64,000 nt of DNA from Oasisia sp. SBJ-2009 (GCA_964017155.1 OZ024854.1:69706754-69770753), one strand, 5' to 3'; positions 38,565-52,600 are shown, counted from the first letter of the stretch. The notes: a model not told the origin generated them from the letters alone. Made by a program: numbers and translations.

Positions 38565-40080
38565 TGACACTTATGTACAAGTCGGACCCACCTCAATGTT
38601 GCTATTATATAAGTATTTTTGCCAACATTTGATACTTGATTAAATTAATTCATTCAATTATAATCATCTTGCGCATATTTATGTTTTATAAACAGCGCTT
38701 CTTGGCAAACTTTTGAGGTCGAAAAGACAGCGCCATTTGTGCCAGTCGCAAACGCAGCGGTGCATGTTACTGCGCTGTGCATATGATATGAGCGATAAAC
38801 AGTTTGTTTATGCCTACCACGCTGTCTTTTCGACCTCAAAAGTCTGCTAAGACGCGCTGTATATAAAACATTAATATGCGCAAGATGATTATAATTGATT
38901 GAATTAACAAAATCAAGTATCAAATGTTGGCAACGATACAGTTATAATACCAAAATTGAGGTGGGCCCGTCTTGTACATTAATGCCTACACTTGCGGGCG
39001 CGCAACTTCACGCGCACTCTCTCATAAAAGCACGTATACTCTCAATTTGTTTTCAGTATTTCACTAGTTGGCACTTATGTACAAGTCGGACCCACCTCAA
39101 TGTTGCTATTATATCAGTATTTTTGCCAACATTTGATACTTGATTAAATTAATTAATTCAATTATAATCATCTTGCGCGTATTTATGTTTTATAAACAGC
39201 GCGTCTTGGCAAACTTTTGAGGTCGAAAAGACAGCGCGATTTGTGCCAGTCGCAAGCGCAGCGGTGCATGTTACTGCGCTGTGCATATGAAATGAGCGAT
39301 AAACAGTTTGTTTATGCCGACCACGCTGTCTTTTCGACCTCTAAAGTCAGCTAAGACGCGCTGTATATAAAACAATAATTTGCGCAAGATGATTATAATT
39401 GATTGAATTAATAAAATCAAGTATCAAATGTTGGCAAAAATACAGTTATAATACCAAAATTGAGGTGGGCCCGACTTGTACATAAGTGCCAAAACTTGCG
39501 GGCGCGTTCCTTCACGCGCACTCTCTCATAAATAAAAGCACGTATACTATCAATTTGTTTTCAGTGTTTCACTATTTGACACTTATGTACAAGTCGGACC
39601 CACCTCAATGTTGCTATTATATAAGTATTTTTGCCAACATTTGATACTTGATTAAATTAATTCATTCAATTATAATCATCTTGCGCATATTTATGTTTTA
39701 TAAACAGCGCTTCTTGGCAAACTTTTGAGGTCGAAAAGACAGCGCCATTTGTGCCAGTCGCAAACGCAGCGGTGCATGTTACTGCGCTGTGCATATGATA
39801 TGAGCGATAAACAGTTTGTTTATGCCTACCACGCTGTCTTTTCGACCTCAAAAGTCTGCTAAGACGCGCTGTATATAAAACATTAATATGCGCAAGATGA
39901 TTATAATTGATTGAATTAACAAAATCAAGTATCAAATGTTGGCAACGATACAGTTATAATACCAAAATTGAGGTGGGCCCGTCTTGTACATTAATGCCTA
40001 CACTTGCGGGCGCGCAACTTCACGCGCACTCTCTCATAAAAGCACGTATACTCTCAATTTGTTTTCAGTATTTCACTAGT

Positions 40081-43000
40081 TGGCACTTATGTACAAGTCG
40101 GACCCACCTCAATGTTGCTATTATATCAGTATTTTTGCCAACATTTGATACTTGATTAAATTAATTAATTCAATTATAATCATCTTGCGCGTATGTATGT
40201 TTTACAAACAGCGCGTCTTGGCAAACTTTTGAGGTCGAAAAGACAGCGCGATTTGTGCCAGTCGCAAGCGCAGCGGTGCATGTTACTGCGCTGTGCATAT
40301 GAAATGAGCGATAAACAGTTTGTTTATGCCGACCACGCTGTCTTTTCGACCTCAAAAGTCAGCTAAGACGCGCTGTATATAAAACAATAATTTGCGCAAG
40401 ATGATTATAATTGATTGAATTAATAAAATCAAGTATCAAATGTTGGCAAAAATACAGTTATAATACCAAAATTGAGGTGGGCCCGACTTGTACATAAGTG
40501 CCAAAACTTGCGGGCGCGTTCCTTCACGCGCACTTTCTCATAAATAAAAGCACGTATACTATCAAGTTGTTTTCAGTATTTCACTATTTGACACTTATGT
40601 ACAAGTCGGACCCACCTCAATGTTGCTATTATATAAGTATTTTTGCCAACATTTGATACTTGATTAAATTAATTCATTCAATTATAATCATCTTGCGCAT
40701 ATTTATGTTTTATAAACAGCGCTTCTTGGCAAACTTTTGAGGTCGAAAAGACAGCGCCATTTGTGCCAGTCGCAAACGCAGCGGTGCATGTTACTGCGCT
40801 GTGCATATGATATGAGCGATAAACAGTTTGTTTATGCCTACCACGCTGTCTTTTCGACCTCAAAAGTCTGCTAAGACGCGCTGTATATAAAACATTAATA
40901 TGCGCAAGATGATTATAATTGATTGAATTAACAAAATCAAGTATCAAATGTTGGCAACGATACAGTTATAATACCAAAATTGAGGTGGGCCCGTCTTGTA
41001 CATTAATGCCTACACTTGCGGGCGCGCAACTTCACGCGCACTCTCTCATAAAAGCACGTATACTCTCAATTTGTTTTCAGTATTTCACTAGTTGGCACTT
41101 ATGTACAAGTCGGACCCACCTCAATGTTGCTATTATATCAGTATTTTTGCCAACATTTGATACTTGATTAAATTAATTAATTCAATTATAATCATCTTGC
41201 GCGTATTTATGTTTTATAAACAGCGCGTCTTGGCAAACTTTTGAGGTCGAAAAGACAGCGCGATTTGTGCCAGTCGCAAGCGCAGCGGTGCATGTTACTG
41301 CGCTGTGCATATGAAATGAGCGATAAACAGTTTGTTTATGCCGACCACGCTGTCTTTTCGACCTCAAAAGTCAGCTAAGACGCGCTGTATATAAAACAAT
41401 AATTTGCGCAAGATGATTATAATTGATTGAATTAATAAAATCAAGTATCAAATGTTGGCAAAAATACAGTTATAATACCAAAATTGAGGTGGGCCCGACT
41501 TGTACATAAGTGCCAAAACTTGCGGGCGCGTTCCTTCACGCGCACTCTCTCATAAATAAAAGCACGTATACTATCAATTTGTTTTCAGTATTTCACTATT
41601 TGACACTTATGTACAAGTCGGACCCACCTCAATGTTGCTATTATATAAGTATTTTTGCCAACATTTGATACTTGATTAAATTAATTCATTCAATTATAAT
41701 CATCTTGCGCATATTTATGTTTTATAAACAGCGCTTCTTGGCAAACTTTTGAGGTCGAAAAGACAGCGCCATTTGTGCCAGTCGCAAACGCAGCGGTGCA
41801 TGTTACTGCGCTGTGCATATGATATGAGCGATAAACAGTTTGTTTATGCCTACCACGCTGTCTTTTCGACCTCAAAAGTCTGCTAAGACGCGCTGTATAT
41901 AAAACATTAATATGCGCAAGATGATTATAATTGATTGAATTAACAAAATCAAGTATCAAATGTTGGCAACGATACAGTTATAATACCAAAATTGAGGTGG
42001 GCCCGTCTTGTACATTAATGCCTACACTTGCGGGCGCGCAACTTCACGCGCACTCTCTCATAAAAGCACGTATACTCTCAATTTGTTTTCAGTATTTCAC
42101 TAGTTGGCACTTATGTACAAGTCGGACCCACCTCAATGTTGCTATTATATCAGTATTTTTGCCAACATTTGATACTTGATTAAATTAATTAATTCAATTA
42201 TAATCATCTTGCGCGTATTTATGTTTTATAAACAGCGCGTCTTGGCAAACTTTTGAGGTCGAAAAGACAGCGCGATTTGTGCCAGTCGCAAGCGCAGCGG
42301 TGCATGTTACTGCGCTGTGCATATGAAATGAGCGATAAACAGTTTGTTTATGCCGACCACGCTGTCTTTTCGACCTCAAAAGTCAGCTAAGACGCGCTGT
42401 ATATAAAACCATAATTTGCGCAAGATGATTATAATTGATTGAATTAATAAAATCAAGTATCAAATGTTGGCAAAAATACAGTTATAATACCAAAATTGAG
42501 GTGGGCCCGACTTGTACATAAGTGCCAAAACTTGCGGGCGCGTTCCTTCACGCGCACTCTCTCATAAATAAAAGCACGTATACTATCAATTTGTTTTCAG
42601 TATTTCACTATTTGACACTTATGTACAAGTCGGACCCACCTCAATGTTGCTATTATATAAGTATTTTTGCCAACATTTGATACTTGATTAAATTAATTCA
42701 TTCAATTATAATCATCTTGCGCATATTTATGTTTTATAAACAGCGCTTCTTGGCAAACTTTTGAGGTCGAAAAGACAGCGCCATTTGTGCCAGTCGCAAA
42801 CGCAGCGGTGCATGTTACTGCGCTGTGCATATGATATGAGCGATAAACAGTTTGTTTATGCCTACCACGCTGTCTTTTCGACCTCAAAAGTCTGCTAAGA
42901 CGCGCTGTATATAAAACATTAATATGCGCAAGATGATTATAATTGATTGAATTAACAAAATCAAGTATCAAATGTTGGCAACGATACAGTTATAATACCA

Positions 43001-44128
43001 AAATTGAGGTGGGCCCGTCTTGTACATTAATGCCTACACTTGCGGGCGCGCAACTTCACGCGCACTCTCTCATAAAAGCACGTATACTCTCAATTTGTTT
43101 TCAGTATTTCACTAGTTGGCACTTATGTACAAGTCGGACCCACCTCAATGTTGCTATTATATCAGTATTTTTGCCAACATTTGATACTTGATTAAATTAA
43201 TTAATTCAATTATAATCATCTTGCGCGTATTTATGTTTTACAAACAGCGCGTCTTGGCAAACTTTTGAGGTCGAAAAGACAGCGCGATTTGTGCCAGTCG
43301 CAAGCGCAGCGGTGCATGTTACTGCGCTGTGGATATGAAATGAGCGATAAACAGTTTGTTTATGCCGACCACGCTGTCTTTTCGACCTCAAAAGTCAGCT
43401 AAGACGCGCTGTATATAAAACAATAATTTGCGCAAGATGATTATAATTGATTGAATTAATAAAATCAAGTATCAAATGTTGGCAAAAATACAGTTATAAT
43501 ACAAAAATTGAGGTGGGCCCGACTTGTACATAAGTGCCAAAACTTGCGGGCGCGTTCCTTCACGCGCACTCTCTCATAAATAAAAGCACGTATACTATCA
43601 ATTTGTTTTCAGTATTTCACTATTTGACACTTATGTACAAGTCGGACCCACCTCAATGTTGCTATTATATAAGTATTTTTGCCAACATTTGATACTTGAT
43701 TAAATTAATTCATTCAATTATAATCATCTTGCGCATATTTATGTTTTATAAACAGCGCTTCTTGGCAAACTTTTGAGGTCGAAAAGACAGCGCCATTTGT
43801 GCCAGTCGCAAACGCAGCGGTGCATGTTACTGCGCTGTGCATATGATATGAGCGATAAACAGTTTGTTTATGCCTACCACGCTGTCTTTTCGACCTCAAA
43901 AGTCTGCTAAGACGCGCTGTATATAAAACATTAATATGCGCAAGATGATTATAATTGATTGAATTAACAAAATCAAGTATCAAATGTTGGCAACGATACA
44001 GTTATAATACCAAAATTGAGGTGGGCCCGTCTTGTACATTAATGCCTACACTTGCGGGCGCGCAACTTCACGCGCACTCTCTCATAAAAGCACGTATACT
44101 CTCAATTTGTTTTCAGTATTTCACTAGT
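40081..44128 (+). repeat. Four-dimer super-repeat, copy 1 (4048 bp)
   Basis: Successive G units carry private variants: 40081 has gtatgtatgttttacaaac plus spacer actttctc and caagttg; 41093 is plain; 42105 has aaaaccataattt; 43117 has gtggatatg and atacaaaaattg. The same order recurs at 44129 and again from 49618. Confidence 0.83.
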
Positions 44129-46248
44129 TGGCACTTATGTACAAGTCGGACCCACCTCAATGTTGCTATTATATCAGTATTTTTGCCAACATTTGATACT
44201 TGATTAAATTAATTAATTCAATTATAATCATCTTGCGCGTATGTATGTTTTACAAACAGCGCGTCTTGGCAAACTTTTGAGGTCGAAAAGACAGCGCGAT
44301 TTGTGCCAGTCGCAAGCGCAGCGGTGCATGTTACTGCGCTGTGCATATGAAATGAGCGATAAACAGTTTGTTTATGCCGACCACGCTGTCTTTTCGACCT
44401 CAAAAGTCAGCTAAGACGCGCTGTATATAAAACAATAATTTGCGCAAGATGATTATAATTGATTGAATTAATAAAATCAAGTATCAAATGTTGGCAAAAA
44501 TACAGTTATAATACCAAAATTGAGGTGGGCCCGACTTGTACATAAGTGCCAAAACTTGCGGGCGCGTTCCTTCACGCGCACTTTCTCATAAATAAAAGCA
44601 CGTATACTATCAAGTTGTTTTCAGTATTTCACTATTTGACACTTATGTACAAGTCGGACCCACCTCAATGTTGCTATTATATAAGTATTTTTGCCAACAT
44701 TTGATACTTGATTAAATTAATTCATTCAATTATAATCATCTTGCGCATATTTATGTTTTATAAACAGCGCTTCTTGGCAAACTTTTGAGGTCGAAAAGAC
44801 AGCGCCATTTGTGCCAGTCGCAAACGCAGCGGTGCATGTTACTGCGCTGTGCATATGATATGAGCGATAAACAGTTTGTTTATGCCTACCACGCTGTCTT
44901 TTCGACCTCAAAAGTCTGCTAAGACGCGCTGTATATAAAACATTAATATGCGCAAGATGATTATAATTGATTGAATTAACAAAATCAAGTATCAAATGTT
45001 GGCAACGATACAGTTATAATACCAAAATTGAGGTGGGCCCGTCTTGTACATTAATGCCTACACTTGCGGGCGCGCAACTTCACGCGCACTCTCTCATAAA
45101 AGCACGTATACTCTCAATTTGTTTTCAGTATTTCACTAGTTGGCACTTATGTACAAGTCGGACCCACCTCAATGTTGCTATTATATCAGTATTTTTGCCA
45201 ACATTTGATACTTGATTAAATTAATTAATTCAATTATAATCATCTTGCGCGTATTTATGTTTTATAAACAGCGCGTCTTGGCAAACTTTTGAGGTCGAAA
45301 AGACAGCGCGATTTGTGCCAGTCGCAAGCGCAGTGGTGCATGTTACTGCGCTGTGCATATGAAATGAGCGATAAACAGTTTGTTTATGCCGACCACGCTG
45401 TCTTTTCGACCTCAAAAGTCAGCTAAGACGCGCTGTATATAAAACAATAATTTGCGCAAGATGATTATAATTGATTGAATTAATAAAATCAAGTATCAAA
45501 TGTTGGCAAAAATACAGTTATAATACCAAAATTGAGGTGGGCCCGACTTGTACATAAGTGCCAAAACTTGCGGGCGCGTTCCTTCACGCGCACTCTCTCA
45601 TAAATAAAAGCACGTATACTATCAATTTGTTTTCAGTATTTCACTATTTGACACTTATGTACAAGTCGGACCCACCTCAATGTTGCTATTATATAAGTAT
45701 TTTTGCCAACATTTGATACTTGATTAAATTAATTCATTCAATTATAATCATCTTGCGCATATTTATGTTTTATAAACAGCGCTTCTTGGCAAACTTTTGA
45801 GGTCGAAAAGACAGCGCCATTTGTGCCAGTCGCAAACGCAGCGGTGCATGTTACTGCGCTGTGCATATGATATGAGCGATAAACAGTTTGTTTATGCCTA
45901 CCACGCTGTCTTTTCGACCTCAAAAGTCTGCTAAGACGCGCTGTATATAAAACATTAATATGCGCAAGATGATTATAATTGATTGAATTAACAAAATCAA
46001 GTATCAAATGTTGGCAACGATACAGTTATAATACCAAAATTGAGGTGGGCCCGTCTTGTACATTAATGCCTACACTTGCGGGCGCGCAACTTCACGCGCA
46101 CTCTCTCATAAAAGCACGTATACTCTCAATTTGTTTTCAGTATTTCACTAGTTGGCACTTATGTACAAGTCGGACCCACCTCAATGTTGCTATTATATCA
46201 GTATTTTTGCCAACATTTGATACTTGATTAAATTAATTAATTCAATTA

Positions 46249-46256
46249 TAATCATC
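46249..46256 (+). repeat. 8-bp putative target-site duplication TAATCATC, left copy
   Basis: This is unit position 97-104, directly followed by the GGCAC terminus. The base that normally precedes GGCAC is T, but here it is C from the target, so the junction is unambiguous. Confidence 0.75.
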
Positions 46257-46582
46257 GGCACTTATGTACAAGTCGGGCCCACCTCAATTTTGGTATTATA
46301 ACTGTATTTTTGCCAACATTTGATACTTGATTTTATTAATTCAATCAATTATAATCATCTTGCGCAAATTATTGTTTTATATACAGCGCGTCTTAGCTGA
46401 CTTTTGAGGTCGAAAAGACAGCGTGGTCGGCATAAACAAACTGTTTATCGCTCATTTCATATGCACAGCGCAGTAACATGCACCGCTGCGCTTGCGACTG
46501 GCACAAATCGCGCTGTCTTTTCGACCTCAAAAGTTTGCCAAGACGCGCTGTTTGTAAAACATACATACGCGCAAGATGATTA
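46257..46582 (-). repeat. Inverted unit fragment (326 bp, positions 422-97 of a G unit)
   Basis: Reading the minus strand gives a G unit from taatcatcttgcgc through the centre to aagtgcc. It carries gtatgtatg and ttttacaaacag, the variant otherwise seen only in G units at 40081, 44129 and 49618. Its outer end has GGGCCC at about 46276, the right-arm state, confirming that a right arm comes first. It is the only segment in the window where the unit centre is inverted. Confidence 0.95.
46575..46582 (-). repeat. 8-bp putative target-site duplication, inverted copy GATGATTA
   Basis: This is the reverse complement of TAATCATC and is directly followed by GGCAC at 46583. The preceding A replaces the T expected before GGCAC in the array, so this junction is also unambiguous. 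Opposite orientation of the two copies is expected when the intervening segment has been inverted. Confidence 0.75.
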
Positions 46583-49500
46583 GGCACTTATGTACAAGTC
46601 GGACCCACCTCAATGTTGCTATTATATCAGTATTTTTGCCAACATTTGATACTTGATTAAATTAATTAATTCAATTATAATCATCTTGCGCGTATTTATG
46701 TTTTATAAACAGCGCGTCTTGGCAAACTTTTGAGGTCGAAAAGACAGCGCGATTTGTGCCAGTCGCAAGCGCAGCGGTGCATGTTACTGCGCTGTGCATA
46801 TGAAATGAGCGATAAACAGTTTGTTTATGCCGACCACGCTGTCTTTTCGACCTCAAAAGTCAGCTAAGACGCGCTGTATATAAAACAATAATTTGCGCAA
46901 GATGATTATAATTGATTGAATTAATAAAATCAAGTATCAAATGTTGGCAAAAATACAGTTATAATACCAAAATTGAGGTGGGCCCGACTTGTACATAAGT
47001 GCCAAAACTTGCGGGCGCGTTCCTTCACGCGCACTCTCTCATAAATAAAAGCACGTATACTATCAATTTGTTTTCAGTATTTCACTATTTGACACTTATG
47101 TACAAGTCGGACCCACCTCAATGTTGCTATTATATAAGTATTTTTGCCAACATTTGATACTTGATTAAATTAATTCATTCAATTATAATCATCTTGCGCA
47201 TATTTATGTTTTATAAACAGCGCTTCTTGGCAAACTTTTGAGGTCGAAAAGACAGCGCCATTTGTGCCAGTCGCAAACGCAGCGGTGCATGTTACTGCGC
47301 TGTGCATATGATATGAGCGATAAACAGTTTGTTTATGCCTACCACGCTGTCTTTTCGACCTCAAAAGTCTGCTAAGACGCGCTGTATATAAAACATTAAT
47401 ATGCGCAAGATGATTATAATTGATTGAATTAACAAAATCAAGTATCAAATGTTGGCAACGATACAGTTATAATACCAAAATTGAGGTGGGCCCGTCTTGT
47501 ACATTAATGCCTACACTTGCGGGCGCGCAACTTCACGCGCACTCTCTCATAAAAGCACGTATACTCTCAATTTGTTTTCAGTATTTCACTAGTTGGCACT
47601 TATGTACAAGTCGGACCCACCTCAATGTTGCTATTATATCAGTATTTTTGCCAACATTTGATACTTGATTAAATTAATTAATTCAATTATAATCATCTTG
47701 CGCGTATTTATGTTTTATAAACAGCGCGTCTTGGCAAACTTTTGAGGTCGAAAAGACAGCGCGATTTGTGCCAGTCGCAAGCGCAGCGGTGCATGTTACT
47801 GCGCTGTGCATATGAAATGAGCGATAAACAGTTTGTTTATGCCGACCACGCTGTCTTTTCGACCTCAAAAGTCAGCTAAGACGCGCTGTATATAAAACCA
47901 TAATTTGCGCAAGATGATTATAATTGATTGAATTAATAAAATCAAGTATCAAATGTTGGCAAAAATACAGTTATAATACCAAAATTGAGGTGGGCCCGAC
48001 TTGTACATAAGTGCCAAAACTTGCGGGCGCGTTCCTTCACGCGCACTCTCTCATAAATAAAAGCACGTATACTATCAATTTGTTTTCAGTATTTCACTAT
48101 TTGACACTTATGTACAAGTCGGACCCACCTCAATGTTGCTATTATATAAGTATTTTTGCCAACATTTGATACTTGATTAAATTAATTCATTCAATTATAA
48201 TCATCTTGCGCATATTTATGTTTTATAAACAGCGCTTCTTGGCAAACTTTTGAGGTCGAAAAGACAGCGCCATTTGTGCCAGTCGCAAACGCAGCGGTGC
48301 ATGTTACTGCGCTGTGCATATGATATGAGCGATAAACAGTTTGTTTATGCCTACCACGCTGTCTTTTCGACCTCAAAAGTCTGCTAAGACGCGCTGTATA
48401 TAAAACATTAATATGCGCAAGATGATTATAATTGATTGAATTAACAAAATCAAGTATCAAATGTTGGCAACGATACAGTTATAATACCAAAATTGAGGTG
48501 GGCCCGTCTTGTACATTAATGCCTACACTTGCGGGCGCGCAACTTCACGCGCACTCTCTCATAAAAGCACGTATACTCTCAATTTGTTTTCAGTATTTCA
48601 CTAGTTGGCACTTATGTACAAGTCGGACCCACCTCAATGTTGCTATTATATCAGTATTTTTGCCAACATTTGATACTTGATTAAATTAATTAATTCAATT
48701 ATAATCATCTTGCGCGTATTTATGTTTTACAAACAGCGCGTCTTGGCAAACTTTTGAGGTCGAAAAGACAGCGCGATTTGTGCCAGTCGCAAGCGCAGCG
48801 GTGCATGTTACTGCGCTGTGGATATGAAATGAGCGATAAACAGTTTGTTTATGCCGACCACGCTGTCTTTTCGACCTCAAAAGTCAGCTAAGACGCGCTG
48901 TATATAAAACAATAATTTGCGCAAGATGATTATAATTGATTGAATTAATAAAATCAAGTATCAAATGTTGGCAAAAATACAGTTATAATACAAAAATTGA
49001 GGTGGGCCCGACTTGTACATAAGTGCCAAAACTTGCGGGCGCGTTCCTTCACGCGCACTCTCTCATAAATAAAAGCACGTATACTATCAATTTGTTTTCA
49101 GTATTTCACTATTTGACACTTATGTACAAGTCGGACCCACCTCAATGTTGCTATTATATAAGTATTTTTGCCAACATTTGATACTTGATTAAATTAATTC
49201 ATTCAATTATAATCATCTTGCGCATATTTATGTTTTATAAACAGCGCTTCTTGGCAAACTTTTGAGGTCGAAAAGACAGCGCCATTTGTGCCAGTCGCAA
49301 ACGCAGCGGTGCATGTTACTGCGCTGTGCATATGATATGAGCGATAAACAGTTTGTTTATGCCTACCACGCTGTCTTTTCGACCTCAAAAGTCTGCTAAG
49401 ACGCGCTGTATATAAAACATTAATATGCGCAAGATGATTATAATTGATTGAATTAACAAAATCAAGTATCAAATGTTGGCAACGATACAGTTATAATACC

Positions 49501-49617
49501 AAAATTGAGGTGGGCCCGTCTTGTACATTAATGCCTACACTTGCGGGCGCGCAACTTCACGCGCACTCTCTCATAAAAGCACGTATACTCTCAATTTGTT
49601 TTCAGTATTTCACTAGT

Positions 49618-52600
49618 TGGCACTTATGTACAAGTCGGACCCACCTCAATGTTGCTATTATATCAGTATTTTTGCCAACATTTGATACTTGATTAAATTA
49701 ATTAATTCAATTATAATCATCTTGCGCGTATGTATGTTTTACAAACAGCGCGTCTTGGCAAACTTTTGAGGTCGAAAAGACAGCGCGATTTGTGCCAGTC
49801 GCAAGCGCAGCGGTGCATGTTACTGCGCTGTGCATATGAAATGAGCGATAAACAGTTTGTTTATGCCGACCACGCTGTCTTTTCGACCTCAAAAGTCAGC
49901 TAAGACGCGCTGTATATAAAACAATAATTTGCGCAAGATGATTATAATTGATTGAATTAATAAAATCAAGTATCAAATGTTGGCAAAAATACAGTTATAA
50001 TACCAAAATTGAGGTGGGCCCGACTTGTACATAAGTGCCAAAACTTGCGGGCGCGTTCCTTCACGCGCACTTTCTCATAAATAAAAGCACGTATACTATC
50101 AAGTTGTTTTCAGTATTTCACTATTTGACACTTATGTACAAGTCGGACCCACCTCAATGTTGCTATTATATAAGTATTTTTGCCAACATTTGATACTTGA
50201 TTAAATTAATTCATTCAATTATAATCATCTTGCGCATATTTATGTTTTATAAACAGCGCTTCTTGGCAAACTTTTGAGGTCGAAAAGACAGCGCCATTTG
50301 TGCCAGTCGCAAACGCAGCGGTGCATGTTACTGCGCTGTGCATATGATATGAGCGATAAACAGTTTGTTTATGCCTACCACGCTGTCTTTTCGACCTCAA
50401 AAGTCTGCTAAGACGCGCTGTATATAAAACATTAATATGCGCAAGATGATTATAATTGATTGAATTAACAAAATCAAGTATCAAATGTTGGCAACGATAC
50501 AGTTATAATACCAAAATTGAGGTGGGCCCGTCTTGTACATTAATGCCTACACTTGCGGGCGCGCAACTTCACGCGCACTCTCTCATAAAAGCACGTATAC
50601 TCTCAATTTGTTTTCAGTATTTCACTAGTTGGCACTTATGTACAAGTCGGACCCACCTCAATGTTGCTATTATATCAGTATTTTTGCCAACATTTGATAC
50701 TTGATTAAATTAATTAATTCAATTATAATCATCTTGCGCGTATTTATGTTTTATAAACAGCGCGTCTTGGCAAACTTTTGAGGTCGAAAAGACAGCGCGA
50801 TTTGTGCCAGTCGCAAGCGCAGCGGTGCATGTTACTGCGCTGTGCATATGAAATGAGCGATAAACAGTTTGTTTATGCCGACCACGCTGTCTTTTCGACC
50901 TCAAAAGTCAGCTAAGACGCGCTGTATATAAAACAATAATTTGCGCAAGATGATTATAATTGATTGAATTAATAAAATCAAGTATCAAATGTTGGCAAAA
51001 ATACAGTTATAATACCAAAATTGAGGTGGGCCCGACTTGTACATAAGTGCCAAAACTTGCGGGCGCGTTCCTTCACGCGCACTCTCTCATAAATAAAAGC
51101 ACGTATACTATCAATTTGTTTTCAGTATTTCACTATTTGACACTTATGTACAAGTCGGACCCACCTCAATGTTGCTATTATATAAGTATTTTTGCCAACA
51201 TTTGATACTTGATTAAATTAATTCATTCAATTATAATCATCTTGCGCATATTTATGTTTTATAAACAGCGCTTCTTGGCAAACTTTTGAGGTCGAAAAGA
51301 CAGCGCCATTTGTGCCAGTCGCAAACGCAGCGGTGCATGTTACTGCGCTGTGCATATGATATGAGCGATAAACAGTTTGTTTATGCCTACCACGCTGTCT
51401 TTTCGACCTCAAAAGTCTGCTAAGACGCGCTGTATATAAAACATTAATATGCGCAAGATGATTATAATTGATTGAATTAACAAAATCAAGTATCAAATGT
51501 TGGCAACGATACAGTTATAATACCAAAATTGAGGTGGGCCCGTCTTGTACATTAATGCCTACACTTGCGGGCGCGCAACTTCACGCGCACTCTCTCATAA
51601 AAGCACGTATACTCTCAATTTGTTTTCAGTATTTCACTAGTTGGCACTTATGTACAAGTCGGACCCACCTCAATGTTGCTATTATATCAGTATTTTTGCC
51701 AACATTTGATACTTGATTAAATTAATTAATTCAATTATAATCATCTTGCGCGTATTTATGTTTTATAAACAGCGCGTCTTGGCAAACTTTTGAGGTCGAA
51801 AAGACAGCGCGATTTGTGCCAGTCGCAAGCGCAGCGGTGCATGTTACTGCGCTGTGCATATGAAATGAGCGATAAACAGTTTGTTTATGCCGACCACGCT
51901 GTCTTTTCGACCTCAAAAGTCAGCTAAGACGCGCTGTATATAAAACCATAATTTGCGCAAGATGATTATAATTGATTGAATTAATAAAATCAAGTATCAA
52001 ATGTTGGCAAAAATACAGTTATAATACCAAAATTGAGGTGGGCCCGACTTGTACATAAGTGCCAAAACTTGCGGGCGCGTTCCTTCACGCGCACTCTCTC
52101 ATAAATAAAAGCACGTATACTATCAATTTGTTTTCAGTATTTCACTATTTGACACTTATGTACAAGTCGGACCCACCTCAATGTTGCTATTATATAAGTA
52201 TTTTTGCCAACATTTGATACTTGATTAAATTAATTCATTCAATTATAATCATCTTGCGCATATTTATGTTTTATAAACAGCGCTTCTTGGCAAACTTTTG
52301 AGGTCGAAAAGACAGCGCCATTTGTGCCAGTCGCAAACGCAGCGGTGCATGTTACTGCGCTGTGCATATGATATGAGCGATAAACAGTTTGTTTATGCCT
52401 ACCACGCTGTCTTTTCGACCTCAAAAGTCTGCTAAGACGCGCTGTATATAAAACATTAATATGCGCAAGATGATTATAATTGATTGAATTAACAAAATCA
52501 AGTATCAAATGTTGGCAACGATACAGTTATAATACCAAAATTGAGGTGGGCCCGTCTTGTACATTAATGCCTACACTTGCGGGCGCGCAACTTCACGCGC

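Larger units (their letters stand above)
46153..46582. repeat. Rearranged unit: left-arm stub joined to an inverted unit fragment
   Basis: 46153-46256 is an ordinary left arm, positions 1-104. It is joined at 46256/46257 to a 326-bp segment in reverse orientation (unit positions 422 down to 97). That segment is joined at 46582/46583 to position 2 of the next G unit. Both joins place a GGCAC terminus next to the same 8-bp internal sequence. The spacing from the A' unit at 45649 to that at 47090 is 1441 bp, which is 504+429+508. See the first finding for interpretation. Confidence 0.95.
44129..49617 (+). repeat. Four-dimer super-repeat, copy 2, expanded and rearranged (5489 bp)
   Basis: G-unit order: 44129 (gtatgtatg type), 45141 plain with a private cagtggtgc change, 46153/46582 rearranged and followed by plain, 47594 (aaaaccataa), 48606 (gtggatatg). 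The inverted fragment is itself of the gtatgtatg type. The order before rearrangement was therefore probably type 1, plain, type 1, plain, then the rest, meaning a two-dimer duplication preceded the inversion. Confidence 0.78.

Noticed and set aside
46393..46587. A unique 64-codon minus-strand frame at the rearranged unit
   Set aside because: It arises from the inverted fragment and ends at the junction; it is simply another frame of the same repeat.
46153..46685. Rearrangement as a simple foldback sequencing artefact
   Set aside because: A foldback artefact would mirror the sequence around one point. Here two joins fall exactly at arm termini with an 8-bp overlap, and the array resumes in phase. 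Read-level confirmation is still desirable.
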